64,000 bases of DNA, taken from assembly GCF_011634775.1 (NCBI RefSeq), contig NZ_JAALXT010000003.1:124001-188000 (forward strand). The letters run 5' to 3'. Each line of letters begins with the position of its first letter. Position 1 is the stretch's first letter. The translations under genes were made by a program, and so were the position numbers. Shown in pieces: positions 1 through 8,903 of this stretch. The notes beneath the pieces are model-generated. The model had not been told where the DNA came from and made no database searches. It worked only from the letters and a program-made list of their open reading frames with translations. This DNA comes from Thalassoroseus pseudoceratinae (lineage in GTDB: Bacteria; Planctomycetota; Planctomycetia; Planctomycetales; Planctomycetaceae).

Positions 1-329
1 GGGAGACGGAACTCGGTAAGCCTGTCGACACCACCGGTGAAATCATCGATTCCGGCGATCCGGAACTTGATGGTGAAGTTTCCAATGCCATCGAAATGAT
101 CCAGAAGCTCGCCGAGAGTGAACGTGTCGAACAAGTGTTTGTGCGACATGCATTTCGTTTTTGGATGGGCCGAAACGAAACGCTCAACGACGGTCTCGTG
201 CTTCGCGACGCATACCGTGCCTACAAAGACAACGGCGGCAGCATGAATGCCCTACTCGTTTCGTTGCTCACGTCGGATGCGTTTCTCTATCGCACTCGCT
301 CGGATTCGACGCTGACCCGAGCGAACTGA
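1..329 (+). CDS. DUF1592-family protein, C-terminal fragment (DUF1585 region)
   Basis: The reading frame is open from the left edge (frame starting at base 3) and gives about 108 residues to the TGA at 327-329. The tail contains the segment FVRHAFRFWMGRNE followed by AYKDNGGSMNALLVSLLTSDAFLYR, which is the usual end of planctomycete DUF1592/DUF1588/DUF1585 proteins: a conserved F-x-R-x-x-F-R-x-x-x-G-R block and a closing helix ending in S-D-x-F-x-x-R. The cytochrome and the core domains lie outside the window. Function is unknown in the family; these proteins are secreted, carry c-type haem and commonly pair with DUF1552 proteins. No such partner follows here; the next gene is a propeller protein 150 bp away. 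Confidence 0.8.
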   Translation, partial: ETELGKPVDTTGEIIDSGDPELDGEVSNAIEMIQKLAESERVEQVFVRHAFRFWMGRNETLNDGLVLRDAYRAYKDNGGSMNALLVSLLTSDAFLYRTRSDSTLTRAN

Positions 330-353
330 ACTCGCAAATTATTGTTCCGTCGT

Positions 354-390
354 CACGCCCAATGATCTTACAAACCGACCATTGGGCGTG
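354..390 (+). terminator. Perfect 11-bp hairpin after the first gene
   Basis: CACGCCCAATG (354-364) and CATTGGGCGTG (380-390) are exact inverse complements separated by 15 bases. It lies 25 bp after the stop of the left-edge gene. There is no T-run behind it, so it is a terminator-like or RNA-stabilising hairpin rather than a textbook intrinsic terminator. Confidence 0.45.
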
Positions 391-481
391 AATCCGTGAC
401 CGCATATGGCGGGCACCGGTGCAGATTCCATCCGTTTGGTTTATGGTATGGTCGATACGATTCGATCATCAGGATTCCGCC

Positions 482-1567
482 ATGCACCGAACGGCTCTTG
501 CAGTTTTCTTCACTCTACTCGTCTGTGTCCCCTCTGCCTTCGCGCAGAAAAAGCACGCGGCAATTCGCGAGGACATCCCGTACGGGGGGCAGCTCAACCC
601 GCGAATGGAAGAACCCGTCTTTGCTGTCTGTTCAAAACAGGGGATGCGGATTCTGGTTTCCCGCGATGATGGCAAGACCTGGGACCAGACATTTCTGGGG
701 ACCGATTCGCTCGAAGATGGTGGTTGGCACGGTACATTCGCTGTCTACGGAATGGCTGCCACGCAGGGAGTGATCGGCGTATTCTCCGGTTGGGGCACGC
801 CTGGCGTCTACATCGGTTCGGACGATGGCGTTCACTGGACGCATCTCAATAAGTCGCCCACGAAACTAGGGAGTGTCTGGGGAGCGGCAGGCGGTAACGG
901 CGTTTTCCTCACGAGTGCCGATCAATGGCGTGGCGTCACTAGTTCCGGACCGGCGTTCTCCGATTGGACGGCTCACAAAATCAAGCCGTTGCTCGACGGG
1001 AGAAAGACGCACCACATGATCAGCGGCTTCGGTGATTACAAGGGGGGACGGTTCGTTGTTGTGGGCGATAACCACCATGTGTTCTACAGTGACGACAATT
1101 GCCAAACCTGGAGTCATAGCCGCATTCCGGAAGACGCGGGCAAATCGCAGGACGTTATCGCGTTTGGCAACGGAGTCTTTCTAGTGAGCTATAAGGACCA
1201 CGTTGCTCGATCGGCCGACGGTGGAAAGACCTGGACTCTCCACGAGCATGGATTGAAAGGTTGGGGCAAGTCTTGGCGGGGTTTGAGTTTCGTCAAGGGG
1301 GAGTTCTGGCTCACGGCTCAAAAGGGCAGCCATGCCCGCAGAAGCAAAGATGGAATAACCTGGACTGACTTGCCAAAATCGACGCCGGGTGGACGGTTTG
1401 TCGAAGCGGAATCGGGGACGCTCATCAATGTAGAGCGGCGTCGTTACGATATCCTGCGGAGCGAAGATGGTCAGATTTGGGAAGTCGTCTTCAAAGCTCC
1501 CCGAGAAGACGTGTCCTGGGACACCGCCTTTGCGGTATCCGCGAAAGTCAATCACGTTGCTGAATAG
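482..1567 (+). CDS. Secreted Asp-box (BNR) beta-propeller protein
   Basis: Predicted 361 residues from ATG 482, chosen because it starts a signal peptide (MHRTALAVFFTLLVCVPSAFAQ); an upstream in-frame start at 419 would put unrelated sequence before it. At least six Asp-box motifs (S-x-D-x-G-x-x-W type) are visible, for example SRDDGKTW, GSDDGVHW, SADGGKTW, SKDGITW and SEDGQIW, spaced as in six-bladed sialidase-like propellers. I do not see the F/Y-R-I-P segment that carries the first catalytic arginine of true sialidases, so sialidase activity is not supported; a glycan-binding or other hydrolase role is possible. It precedes a block of secreted hydrolases on the same strand. Confidence 0.75.
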   Translation: MHRTALAVFFTLLVCVPSAFAQKKHAAIREDIPYGGQLNPRMEEPVFAVCSKQGMRILVSRDDGKTWDQTFLGTDSLEDGGWHGTFAVYGMAATQGVIGVFSGWGTPGVYIGSDDGVHWTHLNKSPTKLGSVWGAAGGNGVFLTSADQWRGVTSSGPAFSDWTAHKIKPLLDGRKTHHMISGFGDYKGGRFVVVGDNHHVFYSDDNCQTWSHSRIPEDAGKSQDVIAFGNGVFLVSYKDHVARSADGGKTWTLHEHGLKGWGKSWRGLSFVKGEFWLTAQKGSHARRSKDGITWTDLPKSTPGGRFVEAESGTLINVERRRYDILRSEDGQIWEVVFKAPREDVSWDTAFAVSAKVNHVAE

Positions 1568-1733
1568 CCAGCGTCAGCTGAGACCGTATTGTGGCGTTCC
1601 GTGTCTGCGATCAACGCGGAACTCCCATCGCTCTCGGGCCTCCACAAGACAGAACCTACTTTGAACGAGCGTCAGTTGCGACAGGCCGTTGGCTCGGACA
1701 AAATCTCTATCGAAGATAACAGGGTATATCTGA

Positions 1734-4706
1734 ATGCGAAGCCGCGTCTTTTTGATTTTGTTGGCATGCGGTGCGGGCAACGCATTACACGCTGCCGAAG
1801 CACCTCGAATTCACAAGGACCTTGAGTTTGCGACTGTCGACGGTCATCACTTGAAACTCGACTTGTATCTGCCGGATGCGGAGAACCCGCCGCTCGTGGT
1901 GTGGATTCATGGTGGTGGCTGGCGGGCGGGCAGCAAGGAAAAGTGTTACGTCAATTGGTTGCCGGAACATGGATACGCCGTTGCCAGCATTTCGTATCGG
2001 CTGACGGACGTCGCAACATTTCCAGCACAGATTCACGATTGCAAAGCCGCTGTCCGTTGGCTGCGGGCAAACGCCGAGAAGTATGGCTACCGCACCGATC
2101 GGGTCGCTGTCGCCGGTGCTAGTGCGGGCGGGCAACTTGCGGCTTTGCTCGGTACTACAGCCGATGTGGAGGAATTGGAAGGCACCGTCGGCGGCAATCG
2201 AGACTATTCCTCGCGAGTCGATGCAATTGTCGATTTCTACGGTGCGACTGACTTCCTCCAACGCACGAAGACACAGCCACATAAGACGATCAAAGCGGGC
2301 TCGGTTGTCAATCGGTTGCTCGGTGGCCCCGCGGATGAAAAAGTCGAACTTGCTCGGCTGGCATCGGCGGCGTTTCATGTCACAAATGATGATCCGCCAC
2401 TGCTGATTTTTCACGGACGTAAAGATAACACTGTGTTGCTGGGGCAATCGGAACGCATCGTCGATGTCTATCAGCGAACGAAACTGCCGGTCACGTTGCA
2501 TGTGCTTGATGAATCCGGCCACGGCGGAAACGAGTTTCTTCGTGGCGAGAATCGTCGGCGAATGGTGTCGTTTCTCGATCAACACCTGAAATCCCAAAAT
2601 GAGGATCACGCCGATTTGCCACGCAGCACGCCCGAGTCGCAGGGCGTTTCGTCCAAGGCGATTCGTAAGTTCGTGAAAGCGGCCGACGAAACCATTGATT
2701 CGATGCACAGCTTCATGCTCGTTCGACACGGGCACGTGATCGCTGAAGGTTGGTGGGAACCGGAATCGGCTGAGAAACCGCACATCCTGTGGTCGCTCAG
2801 CAAGAGTTTCACCTCAACGGCCGTCGGGCTGGCCGTCGCGGAAGGGAAATTGGACATCGATGATCAAGTCATCGAGTTTTTCCCGAAGGATGCTCCCGCT
2901 GAACCCTCTGAAAATCTCAAGGCCATGCGTGTTCGTGATTTGCTCACGATGTCAACCGGACACAACGCCGAACCGTGGTGGAGCGGAGACGAAGTTTGGA
3001 CGAAGCGGTTTCTAGCCCAACCTGTTCCGCATAAACCCGGTTCGCATTTTATGTACAACACGCCCGCGACGTATATGCTGTCGGCTATTGTGCAAAAAGT
3101 CACCGGACAGACGGTACTTGATTATCTCACGCCGCGACTGTTTCATCCGCTAGGCATTGAAAAGCCGACGTGGGACCAAAGTCCACAGGGCATTTCGATT
3201 GGCGGCTACGGTTTGTATCTACGAACCGAAGATATCGCCAAGTTTGGTCAACTTTACTTGCAGAAGGGCCAATGGAACGGCAAAAAATTGATTCCCGCAA
3301 ATTGGGTCACACAGGCGACAAGCAAGCAGGTCGACAACAACAATGCTCGGCATGCTCGCAATCCTGATTGGCGTCAGGGATACGGGTTTCAGTTTTGGCG
3401 GTGTCGTCACGGTGCTTTTCGTGGGGATGGCAAGGATGGTCAGTTCTGTATCGTCTTGCCAAAACAAGATGCGGTGATCGCCATCACCGCCAAAACTGGA
3501 AACATGCAGAAGCAACTTGATCTCGTTTGGGAGCATCTCCTACCGGCTTTCCACGACGAATTGCCGGAGAATCCTACGGAGGCGAAGAAGTTGCGGAGTG
3601 TGCTTTCGGACTTGAACTTGGCCGATCGATTTCTGCAAACGCCGGCCTATGTCGGTCCGCCGAAACAGCCGGACCATGCGACCGACAACCGTGCATTCCA
3701 AGGGATTCCCAGTATGGCGGTCGCTCCAAACGGGCGGTTATGGGCCAACTGGTACGCGGGCGTCACACCGGGTGAAGACCAGAACAACTATGTCGCTGTT
3801 TCGACCAGTGGCGATGACGGAAAATCATGGCGTGAAGTGTTAGTGATCGATCCCGACGGTGCCGGTCCGGTCCGGACGTTCGATCCTGAACTGTGGGTCG
3901 CTCCGACCGGGCGGATGTTCGTCTTCTGGGCCCAATCGCAGGGACACGCGGGATCGGTTGCGGGCGTTTGGTGCATCCATACGGACAATCCTGGCGATGA
4001 AAAACCACAATGGAGTCAGCCCAGACGACTGACCGACGGCATCATGATGTGCAAACCCGTGGTGCTCAGCACTGGGGAATGGGTGCTACCGGCTTCGACA
4101 TGGAAGAAAACGGATAACAGCGCACGAATGGTCGTCTCGACGACGCTCGGGCGTAGTTGGTCGCTCCGTGGAGCCTGCAATGTGCCCGAGAAAGTCCGCA
4201 CGTTCGACGAACACATCATTACAGAACGCAAAGACGGATCGTTGTGGATGTTGGCCCGCACGACATACGGGATCGGCGAAAGTCTCTCGACGGATGGTGG
4301 CAAGACTTGGCCAGAACTCAAACCGTCTCCGATTGCCCATCCCAGTGCCCGGTTTTTTGTGCGGCGGTTGAACTCCGGGAAGCTCCTGCTCGTCAAGCAT
4401 GGACCGATCAAAGAACGAACGGGACGCTCCCACCTGACGGCGTATGTCTCTGACGATGACGGCCGCACATGGACCGGTGGATTATTGTTGGATGAACGCA
4501 GCGGCGTTTCGTATCCCGATGGTCAACAAACCGCCGATGGCCGGATCCGAATCATCTACGACTACAGTCGAGTCGGTTCGCGTCACATCCTGATGGCGAC
4601 ATTTCGCGAAGCCGATATCGAAGCCGGAAAAATTGTGAGTGAGGACGCGAGCTTGCGTCAGATGGTTAGTGATGCATCCGGTGGTCAAGAAAAACAACAG
4701 CCTTGA
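1734..4706 (+). CDS. Three-domain secreted fusion: alpha/beta-hydrolase, beta-lactamase-type serine hydrolase, sialidase-like propeller
   Basis: 990 residues with an N-terminal signal peptide (MRSRVFLILLACGAGNALHA). Domain 1 (about 25-285) is a BD-FAE/esterase-type alpha/beta-hydrolase: oxyanion-hole motif HGGGW at 59-63 and nucleophile elbow G-A-S-A-G with Ser130. Domain 2 (about 300-620) is a beta-lactamase/esterase-class serine hydrolase with S354-x-x-K357 and the Y441-N-T segment where the YxN motif sits. Domain 3 (about 640-980) is a BNR propeller with Asp boxes such as SGDDGKSW, STDGGKTW and SDDDGRTW. The usual F-R-I-P reads F-Q-G-I-P here, so the first sialidase arginine is absent. All three domains are continuous in one frame. 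The stop is 13 bp before the next gene, so they are probably co-transcribed. A role in deacylating and binding or trimming a complex glycan is my inference. Confidence 0.85.
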   Translation: MRSRVFLILLACGAGNALHAAEAPRIHKDLEFATVDGHHLKLDLYLPDAENPPLVVWIHGGGWRAGSKEKCYVNWLPEHGYAVASISYRLTDVATFPAQIHDCKAAVRWLRANAEKYGYRTDRVAVAGASAGGQLAALLGTTADVEELEGTVGGNRDYSSRVDAIVDFYGATDFLQRTKTQPHKTIKAGSVVNRLLGGPADEKVELARLASAAFHVTNDDPPLLIFHGRKDNTVLLGQSERIVDVYQRTKLPVTLHVLDESGHGGNEFLRGENRRRMVSFLDQHLKSQNEDHADLPRSTPESQGVSSKAIRKFVKAADETIDSMHSFMLVRHGHVIAEGWWEPESAEKPHILWSLSKSFTSTAVGLAVAEGKLDIDDQVIEFFPKDAPAEPSENLKAMRVRDLLTMSTGHNAEPWWSGDEVWTKRFLAQPVPHKPGSHFMYNTPATYMLSAIVQKVTGQTVLDYLTPRLFHPLGIEKPTWDQSPQGISIGGYGLYLRTEDIAKFGQLYLQKGQWNGKKLIPANWVTQATSKQVDNNNARHARNPDWRQGYGFQFWRCRHGAFRGDGKDGQFCIVLPKQDAVIAITAKTGNMQKQLDLVWEHLLPAFHDELPENPTEAKKLRSVLSDLNLADRFLQTPAYVGPPKQPDHATDNRAFQGIPSMAVAPNGRLWANWYAGVTPGEDQNNYVAVSTSGDDGKSWREVLVIDPDGAGPVRTFDPELWVAPTGRMFVFWAQSQGHAGSVAGVWCIHTDNPGDEKPQWSQPRRLTDGIMMCKPVVLSTGEWVLPASTWKKTDNSARMVVSTTLGRSWSLRGACNVPEKVRTFDEHIITERKDGSLWMLARTTYGIGESLSTDGGKTWPELKPSPIAHPSARFFVRRLNSGKLLLVKHGPIKERTGRSHLTAYVSDDDGRTWTGGLLLDERSGVSYPDGQQTADGRIRIIYDYSRVGSRHILMATFREADIEAGKIVSEDASLRQMVSDASGGQEKQQP

Positions 4707-4719
4707 GAATTGAAAGAAC

Positions 4720-7700
4720 ATGATGAAACTCAGTGCTCAATCACTCATCTTTGCAATATTGATTGCATGTGTCCCGACGAGTCTTCGGGCCCAAAAACCA
4801 GAACTTCCCGAACCGGCGGTTCCTGGTCTGCGGTATTACTATCCCCCAGAGAAAATCGAACCACGTGTCATTGAAACCGACGTGTGTATTTACGGCGGAA
4901 CCTGTGCTGGTGTCGTCGCGGCGGTGCAAGCCGATCGCATGGGGCAAGACGCCGTTCTGCTGGAATTCGGAAAACATCTCGGCGGTTTGAGCTCCGGTGG
5001 ATTGAGCCACACCGACGGCGGTGACCCTGGAGTCTGCGGGGGGATTGCTCGCGAGTTTTACAAGCAAATCGGCCAGCGAAACTTCCGCCCGTCCGAGGCC
5101 GAGGCAGCTTTTGAAAAGCTACTGGAACCGACGAACGTTGTCGTTCACAAACGAGCCCACCTGGATGAAGTCAAGAAAGACGGCTCGCGAATTGTCTCCA
5201 TCAAAATGGAAGACGGACTCGAAGTCCGAGCCAAACAGTTCATTGACGCGACATACGAAGGTGATCTATTGGCTCGGGCTGGAGTTTCGTGGCATGCCGG
5301 TCGGGAAGCGAATTCTGTTTACAACGAAACCTACAACGGAATCCGGAAACCGGGAACCGGTGGACACAATTGGCCGACACGGGTGGACCCGTTCCGAGTG
5401 GCGGGCGATCCCACAAGCGGTTTGCTACCCCGCGTGAATTACGATCCCGGCCAACCGGGAGACGGTGACGACCGTATCCAAGCGTTTTGCTTCCGCATGT
5501 GGTTGACGAAAAAAGACCCGCGACCGTTTCCCAAACCAGCGGTTTACGAACCGGAACAGTACGAGTTGCTGGCTCGCCTATTCGAAAGTGGGGCCAATCC
5601 GAGTATTGGTTGGAGCTTGGACACGAACAACCATCACTTGTTCAAAGGGGCGTACTTCATCGATTTTGTCGGGGGCAATTACGATTGGCCCGATGCGAAT
5701 TGGCTCGAACGCGAACAAATCTTCCAAGACCACGCGAATTACCAAATCGGCGTGATGTGGTTTCTCGCGAATAGTCCCCGCGTTCCGGAGAAGTACCGAA
5801 AAGAGTTTCAAAAATGGGGGCTGCCCAAGAACTTGTACCAGGACACAAGTGGTTGGACTCATCAACTCTACATCCGCGAGGGGCGGCGGATGGTCAGTGA
5901 TTACGTGATGACGCAGCACAATTGCCAAGGTCGAGAAGTTCCTGAAGATAGCGTTGGGCTGGCATCGTACAACATGGATTCCCATCATTGCCAAATGACC
6001 GTCGTCGACGGTGCAGTCCGCAATGAAGGCAACGTCGAAATTCCTGTCGAACCCTACCCGATCTCGTATCGAGCACTCACGCCGAAGCGATCTGAGTGCA
6101 CGAACTTGCTGGTTCCGGTGGCTCTTTCGTCGTCCCACATTGCGTTTGGTTCGATTCGGATGGAGCCGGTCTTCATGTTGCTCGGCCAAAGTGCGGCGAC
6201 GGCAGCATCTCATGCAATCGAATCGAATGTCGATGTCCAAGACGTTGACTACGCCAAGTTACGTGACCGACTCCTGGAGGACGGTCAAATCCTCAACTAC
6301 ACTGGACCGCCACGGCGGCGGGGCGGCGGTGGGATCGGTATCGATCCGAAAACGTTGAAAGGTATCGTTGTCGACAACGATCAAGCTGAGATGATCGGTC
6401 CGTGGCAATCGAACAACGTCACTCATCCGCGAGTGGGGCCGAGTTATGTTCATGACAACAACGAGGCCAAAGGCGAATGTGTTGCCAAGTATACGTTGAA
6501 ACTACCGAAACCCGGCCGCTACGAAGTTCGAGTCAGTTGGCCATCCAATCCCAATCGGGCGACGAACGTGCCGATCAAAGTCGATTTCGACGGAGCATCG
6601 AAAACTGTCCTGGTCAATCAAAAGAAGACCGGTGAGGATGGATTCAATTCGATTGGCAAGTTCGAATTTGATCGGACTGCAGTCGTTGAAATCTCGAACC
6701 GAGATACCAACGGTTACGTCATCGCTGATGCCGTGCAATTCCTGCCGGTGAAGGAAAACGCCCCCGACGAAAATCTCAAAGAGGAAGAGAAACAAGACGA
6801 AGACGAACCGCCAACAAACTTAAGTTCGTCGGACGCCCCGAACATCCTGTTGCTGTTTGCGGATGACTTCGGTTACGAAGCGCTTGGTTGTTACGGCGGA
6901 AAAGACTTCCAAACTCCGAATCTCGACCGACTTGCCACACAGGGAATGCGATTCACCCGTGCGTACACGAGCCCCGTTTGCACGCCGTCGCGGATGAGTC
7001 TCTATACCGGCAACTACGTCAGCCATCATGGCTATTTCAATGTGCTGCCGGTGCACCAGGGAACGAAGAAGGCGGTCGATTTTCGCTCAAAATGGGCAAC
7101 TTATCCGCAACTACTTCGGGACGCCGGCTACCGGACATCGGTGACCGGAAAATGGCAGTTGGCGGCGTTGGAATACCACCCGGAGCACTGTCGCGATGCG
7201 GGTTTCGATTCCTGGTGCGTTTGGCAAATCTGGCGAGACGGTTCCAAAACCACTCGATATTGGAACCCGTGTTTCAATCATGATGGTCAAATCCGGGATG
7301 ACATCTCCCAACGCTTCGGCCCGGATGTGCTTGCCGATTATGTGATCGAGCAAATGCGAACGGCGGCCGAGGCCAAACGGCCGTTCTACATTCATCACAA
7401 CATGCTGTTGCCGCACTGGCCGATTATTGAAACTCCCGACGATAAGATCGCCGCGAAGTCGGCTTCGCTCGCCGGCATGATCGCGTACATGGATGGTATT
7501 TGCGGGCGAATTCTTGATGAAGTTGATCGGCTTGGAATCTCCGAAAACACGGTCGTCATTTTCATGGGCGACAACGGAACGGACTCGAAGTCACCACGGT
7601 CCACGACAGACGGTTCAGTGAAAGGGGGGAAATTCGATCTCAACGACGCCGGCACGCATATCCCCCTGATTGTGCGTCATCCTGGAACGATCGAGGCGGG

Positions 7701-8037
7701 GCAAACGGCCGATGAGCTGATCGACATGACGGATTTATTCCCCACGATCTGTGAAATCGCAGGTGTCGAGATCCCGCACGATCTGCAGTTGGACGGCGTT
7801 TCGTTTCAAAGTCGTTTGCAAGGGGGAAAGCCATCGTCCCGCCCTTGGGTGACGGGGGGCATTCGCGGTCATGTCAGTGTGTTTGACGGCAGTTGGCGTG
7901 TGGGTTCGAATACAAAGCAAATCATCGACGCCCGCCAACTTCCCCGCGAAAACATCGTCAAAGACGTGCCATCGGAATTTGTATCGACGATCGAACGACT
8001 CCAAGCCGTCCCGGCAAAAATCGCTGAAGCGAATTAG
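4720..8037 (+). CDS. FAD-dependent oxidoreductase / golvesin-like / sulfatase fusion
   Basis: 1105 residues with an N-terminal signal peptide ending near residue 24. Residues about 50-520 are an FAD-dependent oxidoreductase of the planctomycete secreted type: a Rossmann-like start (DVCIYGGTCAGVVAAVQA) and the HLGGLSSGGLSHTDGG segment. About 545-678 is a beta-rich domain like the golvesin/xanthan-lyase C-terminal domain. An acidic linker (680-705) leads to an arylsulfatase domain (about 706-1090) with the metal-ligand start LLFADDFG and the formylglycine motif C754-T-P-S-R758 followed by MSLYTG. The sulfatase has no start or signal peptide of its own, so it is exported as part of the fusion. 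It needs maturation by a formylglycine-generating enzyme, not seen here. The paralogue at 55800-57968 stops right after the golvesin-like domain. Confidence 0.88.
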   Translation: MMKLSAQSLIFAILIACVPTSLRAQKPELPEPAVPGLRYYYPPEKIEPRVIETDVCIYGGTCAGVVAAVQADRMGQDAVLLEFGKHLGGLSSGGLSHTDGGDPGVCGGIAREFYKQIGQRNFRPSEAEAAFEKLLEPTNVVVHKRAHLDEVKKDGSRIVSIKMEDGLEVRAKQFIDATYEGDLLARAGVSWHAGREANSVYNETYNGIRKPGTGGHNWPTRVDPFRVAGDPTSGLLPRVNYDPGQPGDGDDRIQAFCFRMWLTKKDPRPFPKPAVYEPEQYELLARLFESGANPSIGWSLDTNNHHLFKGAYFIDFVGGNYDWPDANWLEREQIFQDHANYQIGVMWFLANSPRVPEKYRKEFQKWGLPKNLYQDTSGWTHQLYIREGRRMVSDYVMTQHNCQGREVPEDSVGLASYNMDSHHCQMTVVDGAVRNEGNVEIPVEPYPISYRALTPKRSECTNLLVPVALSSSHIAFGSIRMEPVFMLLGQSAATAASHAIESNVDVQDVDYAKLRDRLLEDGQILNYTGPPRRRGGGGIGIDPKTLKGIVVDNDQAEMIGPWQSNNVTHPRVGPSYVHDNNEAKGECVAKYTLKLPKPGRYEVRVSWPSNPNRATNVPIKVDFDGASKTVLVNQKKTGEDGFNSIGKFEFDRTAVVEISNRDTNGYVIADAVQFLPVKENAPDENLKEEEKQDEDEPPTNLSSSDAPNILLLFADDFGYEALGCYGGKDFQTPNLDRLATQGMRFTRAYTSPVCTPSRMSLYTGNYVSHHGYFNVLPVHQGTKKAVDFRSKWATYPQLLRDAGYRTSVTGKWQLAALEYHPEHCRDAGFDSWCVWQIWRDGSKTTRYWNPCFNHDGQIRDDISQRFGPDVLADYVIEQMRTAAEAKRPFYIHHNMLLPHWPIIETPDDKIAAKSASLAGMIAYMDGICGRILDEVDRLGISENTVVIFMGDNGTDSKSPRSTTDGSVKGGKFDLNDAGTHIPLIVRHPGTIEAGQTADELIDMTDLFPTICEIAGVEIPHDLQLDGVSFQSRLQGGKPSSRPWVTGGIRGHVSVFDGSWRVGSNTKQIIDARQLPRENIVKDVPSEFVSTIERLQAVPAKIAEAN

Positions 8038-8089
8038 ACATTCCTTTTTTGATCTCGCTTCCATCCCACTTCAGTCCATCGAAACACTC

Positions 8090-8827
8090 ATGGAACCATA
8101 TCTGACTCCGCCTCGGTGGAAGGAATTCAACGTTTTCGGTGTGTTGTTCATCGTACTGGCGGTTTTGTTGGTCGGTTTGATCGCATGGCGTGGGGGATGG
8201 TGGTGGTTGGCGGCGTGGCCGGCGACGGCGTTGCTGATCGTGGGATGCGGGTACCTTATGATCGGTTCACGAGTATTCGGAAAAACCCCGGAGGGCACGC
8301 GACGGCGGATCAATCGTGTACTGCTCTTTCCGTACTGCGCTGTCAATTACTGGGGCTGGCGAGCCATGCGGATTGCTCGGCACACAGAACCCGCCTGGCA
8401 TCGAGTTGCAGAGGGCGTTTACATCGGGCGTCGGGCCTTCGGGCGAGAGTTGCCGACCGATGTCGATGTCGTCGTCGACCTCACGGCGGAGTTTTGCGAG
8501 CCGAAATGTGTGCGTTCGGGACGCAGATACATCGGGATCCCGACACTCGATGCGTCGTGTCCCGATGACGACGAAACCGTGTTCGCGGTGCTGGACTCGA
8601 TTGTCAAACACCCTGGCGGTACCTACATTCACTGTGCCGAAGGTCATGGCCGAGCGGCAATGCTGACCGCCATCGTGTTGATCGCCCAAGGCCATGCCAG
8701 CAACACCGACGAAGCTTTGGATATGATCAAAGCAGTCCGACCGGGCATCAAACCCAGACCATGGCAACGTGCTCGAATTCGTCTCTGGGAGCAACGCTGG
8801 CGAAACCAATCTTCGTCGCCGAGTTGA
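8090..8827 (+). CDS. Membrane-anchored dual-specificity (cysteine) phosphatase
   Basis: 245 residues from ATG 8090, chosen over an in-frame start inside the previous gene (7871) because it begins just before two predicted membrane helices (about 13-33 and 36-57). The C-terminal half holds the protein-phosphatase P-loop H-C-A-E-G-H-G-R-A with catalytic Cys182 and a preceding acidic loop (LDASCPDDDE) that can supply the general acid. A stretch of W/R-rich sequence follows the signature loop near the C-terminus. The layout resembles bacterial dual-specificity phosphatases that act on proteins, phosphoinositides or phosphatidylglycerophosphate; the substrate cannot be told from sequence. The gene starts 52 bp after the sulfatase fusion, on the same strand. 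Confidence 0.8.
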   Translation: MEPYLTPPRWKEFNVFGVLFIVLAVLLVGLIAWRGGWWWLAAWPATALLIVGCGYLMIGSRVFGKTPEGTRRRINRVLLFPYCAVNYWGWRAMRIARHTEPAWHRVAEGVYIGRRAFGRELPTDVDVVVDLTAEFCEPKCVRSGRRYIGIPTLDASCPDDDETVFAVLDSIVKHPGGTYIHCAEGHGRAAMLTAIVLIAQGHASNTDEALDMIKAVRPGIKPRPWQRARIRLWEQRWRNQSSSPS

Positions 8828-8903
8828 TCGTGTGCCCATTGCCAGACGAAATTCACTCGCTAAATTAGAAGAAAAAAGTCCCACGCACCAAGGAGTGTTC
8901 ATC

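Noticed and set aside
1785-2783. 332-codon minus-strand frame opposite the esterase fusion
   Set aside because: Lies inside a clear plus-strand coding region with recognisable domains; the antisense product resembles nothing.
6700-6850. Separate start for the sulfatase within the FAD-oxidoreductase fusion
   Set aside because: There is no in-frame start with a ribosome-binding site or a signal peptide before the sulfatase domain, and the frame is continuous through an acidic linker.
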